Below are positions 41,901-48,885 of a DNA stretch of 64,000 nucleotides, in pieces (the stretch's first letter is position 1; every line of letters starts with the position of its first letter). The position numbers were made by a program, and so were the translations under genes. A model generated the notes under the pieces. The model was not told where the DNA came from. It saw only the letters and a program-made list of their open reading frames with translations, and did not search any database. The stretch is from Lates calcarifer (lineage: Eukaryota > Chordata > Actinopteri > Centropomidae), in assembly GCF_001640805.2 (NCBI RefSeq), contig NC_066854.1, positions 12,564,776 to 12,628,775 on the forward strand, given 5' to 3'.

Positions 41901-43414
41901 TCTAACTGATGGAGCAGTAAATGGTGCAAAAAGTTTTCAAATATGCAAATCCCCTTTCTTTTAAAGCACAAATAAACTCACCAGTCCCACTCACTAATGG
42001 ACAATGTCTCAGCTGCCAGTCTTTAAATTTGAGCTCACTTTTCCCAGTTAGTGTTTAGACCAAAATACCCACATTCAGCGTGTGTGTAGGTACACAAATA
42101 AAACCCAGCTGTGTACACATCAATCTAATGATGTGTTTGTACGATAGAAATATGCAAACTCATCATCAGATTTGTAAAGCCATATAATTTGCATGGAATT
42201 ATGCAATATGTCTCAGTGGAACTGGGGATAAGCCTGATGACCACATTCACTCATTAGCCATATGTGGGTGTAGATATACTTTTAACATGTCTGTCCTCTG
42301 ACATAGAAATTACAGCAAAGAAGCAGCACTGGTGAGGTTCTCCGACAACGTCTGAGCAGTTGTCATAAGGCACCACTTTGACGATCATATGTGATTCAAC
42401 ATTCACCATTAAACATCAGATATATAATCAATGATTTCGTTTATAGCAGTCATAGTGAGACACACTTTACTGTGCACTGATCTGAAGTCTGTGTGAGGTG
42501 CACACATTCTCACTGCACAGTCTAATTTCATGAATACCAGCTTTTGTGTAGGATGTGCTAAAGTATGGTTTCAGGGCATATGCATTTATTCTACATCTGT
42601 TCAAAAGACTCAGCCGACACACGGAGAAAGACAAAAGTTGTTGTCAGAATTAGCAGGGATTACTGTGTTTGCCATCCAGTCTGAGAGATGAAACTGGTCA
42701 TAACTTTTCAGTTTGAGTGAGAAGGATCATAAAAATGTGAGACAGCACTCTTATCTGATCTTGAAGAAAAAAAAACACACACACACATGCACACTGTCAT
42801 GTGACACGCAGTAACACCTAGGCAACCAAGACAGGAGTGTAACATTCAGGTAAAACAGGTTAGCAGGAAGTGGGCTGCATGCCACTTTTACTGTTTAGTT
42901 TTGTTCAGGGGGGTGCGTCCTACCTGTAGGACACCTGCTTCCTGAGGTTCAGCTGGACAAACTCTGCCTCCATCTGGGACACTGACAGCTGGCCCCCCTC
43001 CTCCTCCTCCTTCGCCCCGTCCTCCTCCTTCTCTCCTGGTACCTACAAAACACACACATCAGTCAGTTCTTTTTAATGTGTAGCTTTCATATGCAAGTTC
43101 ACTGAGCTCACTCTTACAGGGACACATCCTGTACTTATCACTAGTGTCCTTAAACACAACACACTGCATTGGTGGGTTTGACAGCAGCTATACAGACATC
43201 TATTACTGTGATACTTTCTCACTATAATTATGCACCCACAGTGGGTGGGTTTTGGCTGTAGGTAGACAGGGGGAAGCTCACGGTGAGAAACCCCACGCGA
43301 ACCCACCTGCCAGCCGCTCTTGGGACTCCCCTCCACCGCGAACACGTCCTCCTCCTCCACCACGTCCTCCAGCCCAGGCCGCTCCACAAGCGGAGGAGCA
43401 GAGTCTCTCATCAT
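541..43414 (-). CDS. dgkz: Diacylglycerol kinase zeta (type IV DGK), 3'-partial gene with three alternative N-termini
   Basis: The enzyme phosphorylates diacylglycerol to phosphatidic acid and so ends DAG signalling. Seventeen common exons (541-11171) give 479 residues. In order they encode an atypical C1 domain, a second C1 domain (HHWVHRRR...CKQCGK), a Lys-rich MARCKS-like segment ([17 protein letters not shown]), the kinase start ([13 protein letters not shown]), the ATP-site motif GGDGTVGW and [16 protein letters not shown], and part of the accessory domain up to FLNIP. Every junction I checked keeps frame and [17 protein letters not shown] and [10 protein letters not shown] fit zeta better than iota. 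The rest of the accessory domain, the ankyrin repeats and the PDZ-binding tail should lie left of base 1. Three alternative first-exon sets all end in phase 2. Teleosts can carry two dgkz copies, and I cannot say which this is. Confidence 0.93.
710..772 (-). CDS. dgkz: dgkz exon: accessory kinase domain
   Basis: Twenty-one codons, [20 protein letters not shown] plus V, phase 0 on both sides, donor gtgagt. The acceptor's pyrimidine tract runs into a (CTGT)n microsatellite on the sense strand (786-811). Confidence 0.9.
786..811. repeat. (GACA)n microsatellite
   Basis: About six GACA units, 14 bp outside a dgkz splice acceptor. Confidence 0.9.
1252..1425 (+). repeat. Teleost SINE/LINE 3' tail
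   Basis: CTGAGGTTTCTTCCTG ... CACTGTCGCCAAGAGCTGG ... CTATACAAATAAAATTGAAC, a very common fish repeat tail. Related copies are at 39222-39419 and 44093-44248. Confidence 0.65.
1848..1903 (-). CDS. dgkz: dgkz exon: accessory kinase domain
   Basis: Completes the Glu codon left by the previous exon, then encodes [18 protein letters not shown], nearly invariant in type IV DGKs. Acceptor tctag, donor gtgagt. Confidence 0.92.
2012..2090 (-). CDS. dgkz: dgkz exon: kinase/accessory junction
   Basis: Encodes [18 protein letters not shown] and TLEFHESR, a strongly conserved DGK block. Ends in phase 1 before gtacat; the next exon supplies AG to complete Glu. Confidence 0.93.
2243..2380 (-). CDS. dgkz: dgkz exon: end of catalytic domain
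   Basis: Forty-six codons: [20 protein letters not shown], then [11 protein letters not shown] and a variable acidic stretch ending QQTDK. WNLQVEP leans toward iota while SHVEDG leans toward zeta. Confidence 0.93.
2487..2600 (-). CDS. dgkz: dgkz exon: catalytic core
   Basis: Thirty-eight codons from [10 protein letters not shown] to [16 protein letters not shown], the hallmark DGK catalytic motif. Phase 0 at both ends. With the preceding exon it completes GGDGTVGW. Confidence 0.95.
3267..3285. repeat. (TG)n microsatellite
   Basis: CA repeat in dgkz sense, just downstream of the donor at 3296. Confidence 0.9.
3296..3356 (-). CDS. dgkz: dgkz exon: ATP-binding glycine motif
   Basis: Completes a Gly codon, then [24 protein letters not shown] is the nucleotide-binding motif of DGK and sphingosine kinases. 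A sense-strand CA repeat starts about 10 bases after the donor. Confidence 0.94.
3433..3457. repeat. (TG)n microsatellite, one TT interruption
   Basis: CA repeat in dgkz sense, just downstream of the donor at 3465. Confidence 0.9.
3465..3547 (-). CDS. dgkz: dgkz exon: N-lobe of kinase domain
   Basis: Encodes [18 protein letters not shown] then [10 protein letters not shown], the conserved type IV block. Ends GG before gtgggt. A CA-rich microsatellite lies within about 10 bases downstream of this donor. Confidence 0.94.
3898..3996 (-). CDS. dgkz: dgkz exon: start of catalytic domain
   Basis: Thirty-three codons: [20 protein letters not shown], then [13 protein letters not shown], the first conserved block of the DAGK catalytic domain. 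Phase 0. Confidence 0.94.
4248..4287 (+). repeat. Short LINE-type 3' tail
   Basis: AATTTCCTGTCAAGGATCAA then TAAAGTACTATTCTATTC; tail-only fragment in a dgkz intron. Confidence 0.5.
4905..4941. repeat. Perfect 17-bp inverted repeat, 3-base loop
   Basis: AGGTGAAGTTGTGTGTT, TTG, AACACACAACTTCACCT. In a dgkz intron. Confidence 0.9.
5387..5458 (-). CDS. dgkz: dgkz exon: MARCKS-like phosphorylation/nuclear-localisation segment
   Basis: Twenty-four codons, [20 protein letters not shown] then KGAE. In zeta and iota this basic block acts as a nuclear localisation signal, with Ser sites phosphorylated by PKC (known for the family). The Ser/Lys alternation is intact. Confidence 0.92.
5755..5871 (-). 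CDS. dgkz: dgkz exon: end of second C1 domain and linker
   Basis: Thirty-nine codons: [20 protein letters not shown], then [19 protein letters not shown]. Contains the last zinc-ligand Cys of the second C1 domain. Donor gtaata. Confidence 0.92.
5956..6027 (-). CDS. dgkz: dgkz exon: second C1 domain
   Basis: Twenty-four codons: [20 protein letters not shown] then CKQA. CSWC is a zinc-binding pair, nearly identical across type IV DGKs. Confidence 0.94.
6208..6276 (-). CDS. dgkz: dgkz exon: second C1 domain start
   Basis: Twenty-three codons: [20 protein letters not shown] then CGK. The HxW and CxxC zinc-ligand pattern of the extended C1 domain is intact. Confidence 0.93.
6507..6563 (-). CDS. 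dgkz: dgkz exon: inter-C1 segment
   Basis: Nineteen codons, [19 protein letters not shown], phase 0. The SFRESGSRN form is zeta-like; mammalian iota reads TFREGGSRS here. Confidence 0.93.
6564..9188. other. dgkz intron
   Basis: Contains the small MITE at 7187-7326. No exon or other gene seen in the rest. Confidence 0.7.
7187..7326. mobile_element. Short palindromic MITE-like element
   Basis: 22-bp arms, 7187-7208 and 7305-7326, match at 21 of 22 positions as inverted repeats. The centre is A/T-rich with oligo-A and oligo-T runs that can also pair. Confidence 0.6.
9189..9266 (-). CDS. dgkz: dgkz exon: first C1 domain
   Basis: Twenty-six codons: [20 protein letters not shown] then IEQLEK. 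The CxxC and H-x-x-C ligands of the first, atypical C1 domain are present. Confidence 0.93.
9526..10150. mobile_element. Decayed Tc1-like transposon fragment
   Basis: Resembles the widespread fish Tc1-like family: GGCAATTACAGCTCTGAGTC, GCACACCTGGATTTGGGCAG, CTGGGCCACTCAAGGACA, CTGCCACCATGCTTCACTGC and GCCAGGTGATGAGCAGGGCC follow in family order. In this family the transposase strand is the minus strand here. No intact frame remains. It lies in a dgkz intron. Confidence 0.75.
10329..10424 (-). CDS. dgkz: dgkz exon: first C1 domain start
   Basis: Thirty-two codons: [20 protein letters not shown], then [12 protein letters not shown]. This is the HxWF...C start of the first C1 domain. Confidence 0.93.
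11063..11171 (-). CDS. dgkz: dgkz first common exon
   Basis: Takes a phase-2 codon from any of the three alternative first exons, then encodes [20 protein letters not shown] and a tail ending IRSTVDWT. Counterpart of KAITKSGLQHLAP...STVDWSE in mammalian zeta. Acceptor tttcag, donor gtaagt. Confidence 0.92.
13019..13080. repeat. 14-bp inverted repeat followed by telomere-like TTAGGG units
   Basis: CCAGTACTTGCCAA (13019-13032) and TTGGCAAGTACTGG (13042-13055) flank GGTTAGGGT. Then come degenerate GTTAGGG units to 13080. Confidence 0.85.
13124..13141. repeat. (GT)n microsatellite
   Basis: CA repeat in dgkz sense, about 17 bp downstream of the long-isoform donor at 13159. Confidence 0.9.
13159..14136 (-). 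CDS. dgkz: dgkz alternative first exon, long isoform (apparent 1-base frameshift)
   Basis: Begins [20 protein letters not shown], matching the METFFRRHF start of the mammalian long zeta isoform. Further matches are [15 protein letters not shown] and [18 protein letters not shown]. The exon ends with Ser TC before donor gtatgt, joining KAIAKSG. The reading frame breaks once: the first frame (to about 13955) contains two RRSSVGLP copies, while the third copy, [10 protein letters not shown], and all that follows is in a frame one base later, whose own upstream is blocked by TAG. The exon is 978 nt; only 977 nt would give the phase-2 end used by the other two first exons. The extra base is probably in the AAA run at 13953-13955. 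It may be an assembly error, a polymorphism or loss of this isoform. Confidence 0.82.
14745..16350. mobile_element. Large foldback element with ~370-bp imperfect inverted arms
   Basis: The left arm (about 14745-15120) and right arm (about 15985-16350) are imperfect reverse complements. Best-matched blocks: 15001-15037 with 16073-16109 (32/37), CTTTAATAACTGAA at 14911-14924 with its TTTAATAACTGAA counterpart near 16151-16163, and TTTCATTGTGACATG at 14936-14950 with TTTCATTATGACATG near 16126-16140. The ~0.9-kb centre shows no transposase reading frame. It looks like a non-autonomous DNA transposon or inverted duplication inside a dgkz intron. Exact ends and target duplication were not resolved. 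Confidence 0.6.
16811..16953. mobile_element. Tc1-like transposon fragment, 3' portion
   Basis: GAGTCCTGGTTGTTCCAAAC, CTCTTGGGAACCTTCAACGC, and the terminal-type CAGAATACTTTCTGACTGCA come from the same Tc1-like family and orientation as 9526-10150, but from a later segment. Confidence 0.65.
21261..21470. mobile_element. Foldback MITE, ~75-bp arms
   Basis: Left arm 21261-21335 and right arm 21397-21470 are imperfect reverse complements, both starting GAGAGAGGTG at the outer edge or its complement. The spacer contains a GGAGTGGACAAAATAATAG-type string common to fish short DNA elements. No coding content. Confidence 0.65.
23095..23182 (+). repeat. SINE/LINE tail followed by ATT-rich microsatellite
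   Basis: GTGCTATACAAATAAAATTG followed by (ATT)n-like sequence, the usual 3' signature of a fish retroelement. Confidence 0.6.
24880..25129 (+). repeat. LINE-type 3' end
   Basis: TTTGCACTCTACACTTTACA ... CCAAGACAAATTCCTCGTAT ... CTTGGCAATAAAGTCTAATT, a typical teleost LINE terminus. Confidence 0.6.
25881..25911. repeat. (GA)n microsatellite
   Basis: Purine-rich tract within a longer GA-rich region from about 25795. Confidence 0.9.
26013..26049. repeat. (CA)n microsatellite
   Basis: CA repeat with CAGA interruptions. Confidence 0.9.
27993..28024. repeat. (GT)n microsatellite
   Basis: Sixteen GT units about 180 bp downstream of the canonical dgkz first-exon donor. Confidence 0.9.
28204..28541 (-). 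CDS. dgkz: dgkz alternative first exon, canonical zeta-like N-terminus
   Basis: ATG at 28541, preceded in frame by a TGA, opens 338 nt: [20 protein letters not shown], then an acidic Ser-rich stretch, ending [14 protein letters not shown] before donor gtaaga. Mammalian short zeta ends its first exon ...FPGLRLFGHRK with similar Ser/acidic composition. Phase 2, so it joins KAIAKSG at 11171 in frame. A second Met at codon 12 could also start translation. Confidence 0.8.
29272..29296. repeat. (TG)n microsatellite
   Basis: Uninterrupted TG run. Confidence 0.9.
31370..31400. repeat. Perfect 12-bp inverted repeat
   Basis: AGGTCTAAACCA and TGGTTTAGACCT with a 7-base loop, in a dgkz intron. Confidence 0.85.
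32870..32902. repeat. (CA)n microsatellite
   Basis: About 16 CA units. Confidence 0.9.
33298..33405. repeat. 18-bp direct repeat, 90-bp period
   Basis: GATCTATGTTGTATCATG occurs at 33298-33315 and 33388-33405. Confidence 0.85.
34765..34889 (+). repeat. LINE-type 3' end
   Basis: CAACAATTTCCCACAAGGGA then TAAATAAAGTATTTCTGACT. A shorter relative is at 4248-4287 (AATTTCCTGTCAAGGATCAA, TAAAGTA). Confidence 0.6.
39222..39419 (+). repeat. Teleost SINE/LINE 3' tail
   Basis: TCTGGTTCTGCTCGAGGTTT ... TTTTTCCTTGCCACTGTTGC ... GGTGCTATATAAATAAACTG, the best preserved copy of this family in the window. Confidence 0.75.
39561..39594. repeat. (CA)n microsatellite
   Basis: CA run with one GA interruption. 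Confidence 0.9.
41040..41105 (+). repeat. Fragment of a related interspersed repeat
   Basis: GGAAGCCCTGCGATAGACTG and CAGTGTTAGCTGGGACTGGC match another part of the same kind of fish repeat. Confidence 0.6.
42924..43042 (-). CDS. dgkz: dgkz alternative N-terminus, second exon (iota-like)
   Basis: Encodes [20 protein letters not shown] and then [20 protein letters not shown], ending AG before gtagga. [10 protein letters not shown] closely matches LTFRKQVSYRKAI of mammalian DGK iota. Phase 2 end gives R-KAIAKSG at 11171. Acceptor ttttgtag, phase 0 with the upstream exon. Confidence 0.82.
43307..43414 (-). CDS. dgkz: dgkz alternative first coding exon (iota-like N-terminus)
   Basis: Thirty-six codons from ATG 43414: [20 protein letters not shown], then [16 protein letters not shown], followed by donor gtgggt. 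I do not recognise the sequence itself. It is assigned because it is in frame with the RKQVSYR exon at 42924-43042 and lies beneath a GC-rich, promoter-like stretch. Confidence 0.7.
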
Positions 43415-43800
43415 CCCTGCGGTTCTCCCCGTCTCCTCTTTGTTTACTGACTGATAATGTTATACGTGCTGGAGGTCTGTCGACTCAACCGCTTCCCTGC
43501 TTGTGTTCCTGTATTTTTAGAAGTTCCTATTTGGTGCGTAGGCTCTGTCCCATCCTCCGCGCGCCGCGCTCTGTTAAATAACCTGTAAAACCAGACTTGT
43601 GTCGGACTGTTGGACAGATCGCAGAGGGATGAAGACAGGATGGATGAAGTGTGTGTCCGTGAAATCCTCACGCGGTGATAAAAAGTTGTCGGCTGGAGGA
43701 GAGCGGCGTTCTGCTCCGTCATCCAACTAGATGTTGCAGGAAATCAGCTGTGAGCTCTCTCTCTCTCTCTCCCTCCCTCTCTCTCTCCTCATTTAAATAA
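43415..43800 (-). promoter_or_regulatory. dgkz: Candidate upstream promoter of dgkz (iota-like isoform)
   Basis: GC-rich, CpG-containing stretch (for example 43555-43566 and 43670-43710) directly upstream of the first ATG, bounded by a CT repeat. Inferred from position and composition; no transcription start is visible. Confidence 0.4.
43754..43790. repeat. (CT)n microsatellite
   Basis: CT run with CCCT interruptions at the edge of the upstream dgkz promoter stretch. Confidence 0.9.
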
Positions 43801-44092
43801 TACAAAAAACGAAATGAAATTACACGATTACGGATGTTAATCCTCATTGTGATGGGACAGCATTATACGGCAAGGTGCCTCTGTCATTCTGACCCCGCCC
43901 CCTCCGAACAAACAATACAAACTGATAACCCATACAAGTCAGTTGGTCACATCTATCATACAGCGCCTATAACGGCTTTATTAATGGTTGACACTTCATT
44001 TATGATCATTTCATAAACGTCCCTACTCTCTACTCCCCCAGCCCCCAGTCCTCCCTTTTTCTCCACCCGACCAGTCGAGGCAGATTTGCAAC

Positions 44093-44248
44093 CCACCTCC
44101 AGTCTGATTCTGCTCGAGGTTTTTCACGTGGTGCTTGCACATGGTGGGAATTGTTGGGTTCCTCTCTGTAAATATAATAACATAAAGAGTACAGTCTGAG
44201 AAAAGTGCCTTGATATAACTTCTGTTGTGAAATAAAATTGAATTCATA
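44093..44248 (+). repeat. Teleost SINE/LINE 3' tail (deleted copy)
   Basis: Same family as 39222-39419, with an internal deletion: TCTGATTCTGCTCGAGGTTT ... ATGGTGGGAATTGTTGGGTT ... AAATAAAATTGAATTC. Confidence 0.7.
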
Positions 44249-44576
44249 GGTTGTTTATGAGCATTTCTACAAATCTGGAAACAAGCTAAATATTATTATT
44301 TATTAAACTGGGATATGTGAGTGGAACCTGACTGACTTGACTGCAGATTTTGCCCCCTGCCCCCCTCCCTCCTGCCCTCCTCCACCAGGTCTGACCAGTT
44401 CATCTCTAAGGCCCCTTTTTAACAGGTCATGCCCTCGTCACACCAGACAGCAACAAGACCCCCCAGACACAGTGGTGGCAGGTACTCAAAAGAGCGTATA
44501 GCCCCACTCATGTCTGTGTAGCTCTAGCTAAAGAGGAAGTAGTCTGATAACATGAATGGTTTACTTATCATCAAAC

Positions 44577-44646
44577 ATAGTAAGTCATAAACAGTACTCT
44601 GCTGTTTATGACTTACTATAAACTTACTATAGACTTACTATAAACA
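44577..44646. repeat. Perfect 18-bp inverted repeat plus 11-bp tandem repeat
   Basis: ATAGTAAGTCATAAACAG (44577-44594) and CTGTTTATGACTTACTAT (44602-44619), 7-base loop. Then three near-identical TTACTATAAAC units to about 44646, the last followed by AG. Confidence 0.9.
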
Positions 44647-46066
44647 GTAGCTCTACTCCACCAGATCTGTAACATTATGTGGGTCTGCACCAAGCTGTAC
44701 AAACTCATAGCCACCTGCTACATTACATGTCAGCCATAACAGATGTCAGATATATTCCCTCTACACAAGCTGCCAAACACAATAAATCATTAAACCATCA
44801 GCTGAGGATCCTTACACCATAGATGAACAAAAAAATACAACTATGGATTATTACAAGTGCACATTATTCAGCCCGTTCATATTTTCATATGGCGCAATAT
44901 GAAAGATTACTTCATATTATATCATAATTTTACAAGCAAAATCCAGAGAACTTGGCACTCCTAGCAGACCCTCTGGAAGTCCCCAGAGAGTCCGCCTGAG
45001 GCTCTTTGTGGTTGAGTTGTGGATTTCAACAGCCCTCAGCACTCACCAATGAACTTCCAGGGAATAGGCCAAAATCAAAATCAAATCTAACCACCATGCA
45101 TGCCCGGGGTCATGCCTCGGTCACAGCCGGAGATCACTCCCCTCTGACAGCAACATGTCTCAGCTAGAGAATGCAATCTCTGAAGAAATTACCGGATGTG
45201 CTTAATTGCTGGTAAAGTTGGGAAAATCCAGGGGCTCAAGTGAAGCTTGACTTTGTATGAGGAAGCAGCTAAGGAGTAAGAAGAGGAAGGGATGAAGAAT
45301 GATGAGAGATGAAGAGCTGAACTATAAACGCTGCCATGTCATCAGCCAGTCTCAATCAGCTGTCCCTGTCTGCAGTTAGCGGTTACAGTGGTGATGGTGT
45401 GTGTGCTGTGCCTGCATCTGTAGCTGGTGGTGGATACTGTTCAAAAACTACAAGTCAAATCAGTTTGTTTCATAACTGAATGCTGGGAAAATATTCATAA
45501 TTTAGGAGTTATGTTTGTTGCAGTTATTCTAGGAAAGAGCCCTTATCTGTCTTTTTCTGGAGAAGTTTACATGGGAGTCACCCCTGGCAAAAGTTTGAGG
45601 CATTAAATTCAACAGCAGCTTGTCTTTCAAATCTGAGTAAGTCGGAATCAAAAGAAAGATATGTTAATAAATCTGCAGCCCTGGATTTGAGAGGAGTCCG
45701 TGCCAGAGCATGGAGTGAAGTACAACTGCCGAGCTCTTTTGTGGAGAAGATTCATAAAATAATGAATGTTAATCATCACTACAATAGACTTCCTTTGCAT
45801 AAGCATGTGTGTCCTGGAGGCATTTGGCTCTGATGAGCTGCCAGCAGGGAGCCCTTCAATAATGAGACGCCTACTACTGCAAATAAAGACTAGGTTTATA
45901 GTGTGCATGTCAAAAATATTCAAAGGCTGTAAAAATATAGTCAATGGCCTTAAGCAAAGCTGAAGACAGTTAGGGTTATAGTTCAGTTCACCTAGTTAAA
46001 ACCCAGCTAAACCTGGGTCCTTGGGAGCTTCTCCTCCTGGGTCAGGCAGGTTGATATGATGTCAGT

Positions 46067-46081
46067 GCAGCAGGGGGCAGC
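46067..46081 (+). promoter_or_regulatory. CTCF-like motif between dgkz and cryaa
   Basis: GCAGCAGGGGGCAGC, near-consensus CTCF core, intergenic. Confidence 0.4.
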
Positions 46082-47000
46082 AGAACTCAGCCTCTCTGAA
46101 GGTGATGTGAGTGTGGAGAGGAAGTCTGAAAGAGCAGGAATAGACAAAGCAAAAATACACATTTCTACTATTTTATAACTTCATGCTGCACAAACATCCA
46201 CTCATTGTTGATAGAATGGATGGATGATGTTTCTCTTCCCTGGCTAGAGAAAATGATTGCAAGTTGTGGTATCTGCCAAAGGCTGGGTTACTAAGTATTG
46301 ACTTAGTAGAATGGCCAAACATTTGCACAAGCAAGCACTATTTTATTAATGTTCATGACTTAAAAAGCAACAGTGCAGTAACATTTAACATCTGTTTTCT
46401 GCAGGAGTTGTATTTATTTCTTTTCACTTCAAAAATTAACAAAATACTGAATTTGCCAAAGGAGGCTCAAACCTTTGAATACAACTGTGTGAAAGCTGTA
46501 ATTGTTCCATCACATGGGACACAGTGACTGAAAACTGATACAATGTACATTTAGGCGTGTGAGTGTTCAGTAATAAAAAACTATTTCATTATGTGTGCGT
46601 GTGACAGAGCTGTGCATGTGGCGTGTGTTTGTTTTGTGTATTTCATTGTGTGTGTGTGTGTCAGTGTTTTTGACATCCTTGAGTGTCAAAGTCAATTATA
46701 TAAAAGGAAACATTCTAAGGGAGAGGGGAGGTAGTAAAGGGTTGATGATGGGGATCATAAAATGAAGAGAGAGCAAACAGGAGACAGAGGGGTATAGGTG
46801 ACCCCCATGTGTATTATTATAATGACAGGATGGTAAAAACATGTCATAACATATATCATCCTTAGTTCATCATTTGTACTAGTACTAGTTAGTATGTAGC
46901 AATGGGCAGCCAGGGGAGGCCCTCACCCGATCTCCTGCTGTTGCCTGGATTGTAGGACACTGTAGGACATGATCTTGCTCCACTTTTGGCACAACCAAAA

Positions 47001-47015
47001 CACTAGGGGGCGTTG
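47001..47015 (+). promoter_or_regulatory. CTCF-like motif between dgkz and cryaa
   Basis: CACTAGGGGGCGTTG, a close CTCF core, same strand as the one 0.9 kb to the left. Confidence 0.4.
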
Positions 47016-47659
47016 GGATTTCTGTGCCACTCTGTTGAGTTTCTTCATGTTCTTAATGTTGGAGTTCTAGCTAATAAATGTTGAACAGTTATTTCTACTG
47101 ATATTACCACGAGGCTGTGAAGAGAGAAGACGACGGAGGAGATGGTGCGTAGGACTGTACTGACTGAGGTCAATGGATGAATTTTCTCTGCTTGTTTGGC
47201 CACTGAGAGACATGTATGAGCCAACAAAGTGGACTAATCCTAGCTGTTGTGGTCTGCATCATGGCGACTTGTAGTCAGTCTCTACAGCGCCCCCCAACCA
47301 CCTGTTTAACCCCATCCCATATTATTCTGAGGACTTTTGATCGTCTTAACTCAGCTGGTCTTCCCAGTGACACAGAGCCTCCACTGTCTGGCAACATGAC
47401 CTCCAACGCTCCACCTGATCTCAAGTTGGCCGTGCCCGCTGACACCCCAGCCTCGCCGCTGTCCCCTTCTCACAAGCCTGCTTATTTTCACCATTCTGCC
47501 CGGCTCCTGCCACGCTCCATCTGCCCACCAGATGTCCTCAGGCTTTCCTCCCTAATCATCGAAGTCCTGACTCCCACACCCACCTTACCTGTTTCCCAGT
47601 CTGCTAATAGTATACAGGTATACAGCCATCCTCCCCCTGTCATTTGCCAGATTTTTGCA

Positions 47660-47855
47660 TAATTTATGGTCTGCATGTTGTTGCATTCTTGCATCCTGTT
47701 ACGTGTTATGTTCCTGTGCCTGTGTGCCTGCACGTAAGCCTTAACTATCACCCTCCTCTTCATTAAAATCACTGAATCATTCATGCCTGCCTTCCAGTCT
47801 GTGTCTGCATTTGTATCCTGCTTCCTGTGCTCCCCACACCAACCGTGACAAGTAG
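47660..47855 (+). repeat. Possible LTR- or SINE-like terminus
   Basis: CATGCCTGCCTTCCAGTCTG then TGTCTGCATTTGTATCCTGC and ACCGTGACA. Similar TTGGTCC/TTGGGTCC ... ATGACAG strings occur at 37090-37275 and 40440-40550. Family not identified. Confidence 0.3.
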
Positions 47856-48567
47856 ATGTCTGGCAGATTTGCATGCTCTGCTGGCTGCTTTTCCTTTTAA
47901 AAATCTAAGGAAATTCAAGGGGAAATTTCAGGGCAAGTCTAATGTGTCCCTTTGAACTTTCTTTGCTCCTTATAAAGAGGAAAAATCAATGAATAAAAAG
48001 GGGCACGTCCACCCTGCGGGATGCCAGGTTGTCGGCCAAAACAGCTTTTCAGAGCTGTGGAAAGACAGAACACACAGCCATTGTCTGTCCCATTGATAAA
48101 AACCCAGAATGCTGACTCTGCTGAACTGCGGCCAGTCTAACTGCATCTACGTCTGGTCTGCGGCAGCTAGCGACCCCGTACCCCAACAACCTCCCCAAAC
48201 TGCCCCTAAAACAGCCCCAGCCCCTGCTGCCTGGCCCAGTTGCTCTTGGCCTGTGCATGCATGGAGCAGCTAAGCCCCCAGCTAGCTGGCCAAAGCCCTG
48301 CGGGATTAGACTAATGCAGGCGGCGGGAAGCCACTGGTGGTGAAACAACAGGCATGGGAAGTGACCCTTATCTTTATATTAGAATTTACTTTTTTTCACA
48401 ACAGCACTCAACTCTCTTGAACTGCCAAGCACATCTTCATTGTTGTCTCTTGTTCCAAATAATGTGTTGTTATTTGTATGATTTATCATTCTTATTCCTT
48501 CTCACACATTTCAATAATAAAATTAATTCACGTGGACAAAAAAATGTGAAAAAAAAATACAACTGCA

Positions 48568-48605
48568 AAGCAAAGCAAAGCACAGCAAGGCAAGTTCATT
48601 TGTAC
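48568..48605 (-). repeat. Reverse-oriented repeat tail (GCAAA/GGCAAG)
   Basis: AAAGCAAAGCACAGCAAGGC then AAGTTCATTTGTA is the reverse complement of the ACAAATAAACTTGCCTTGCC tail of fish retroelements. Confidence 0.5.
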
Positions 48606-48885
48606 TGCACTGATGGAGCAGTAACTTTGAAAGCAAGAGACCTGGGCTTCCACCAGCTAGCACCTGAGGGACGGGCTTACACCATGGGGCCTGCTCAGGC
48701 CCAGCCCAAAGGAATGACATGGCGTCACTTCCTTGTGGGAAATCCACTGGTAGGTCTAGACGTAAAGTTTGGTGCGTTGCCTTGGCGTGCTGATCTGGGC
48801 TAAGCAAACAGTCTTGGATCATCACTGCTGTGGTGGAGAGGGAGGTGGGTTGGTGATGTAGAGCTGTAGATATACACTTACCAAG

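Larger units (their letters stand above)
28542..42923. other. dgkz first long intron of the iota-like isoform
   Basis: Holds repeat tails, microsatellites and direct and inverted repeats. 39735-40060 is repeat-free and CpG-bearing and could be a regulatory element. No coding exon recognised. Confidence 0.6.

Noticed and set aside
48354..48803. 149-codon open frame on plus and a 121-codon one opposite
   Set aside because: They contain a repeat tail and poly-A runs and resemble no family.
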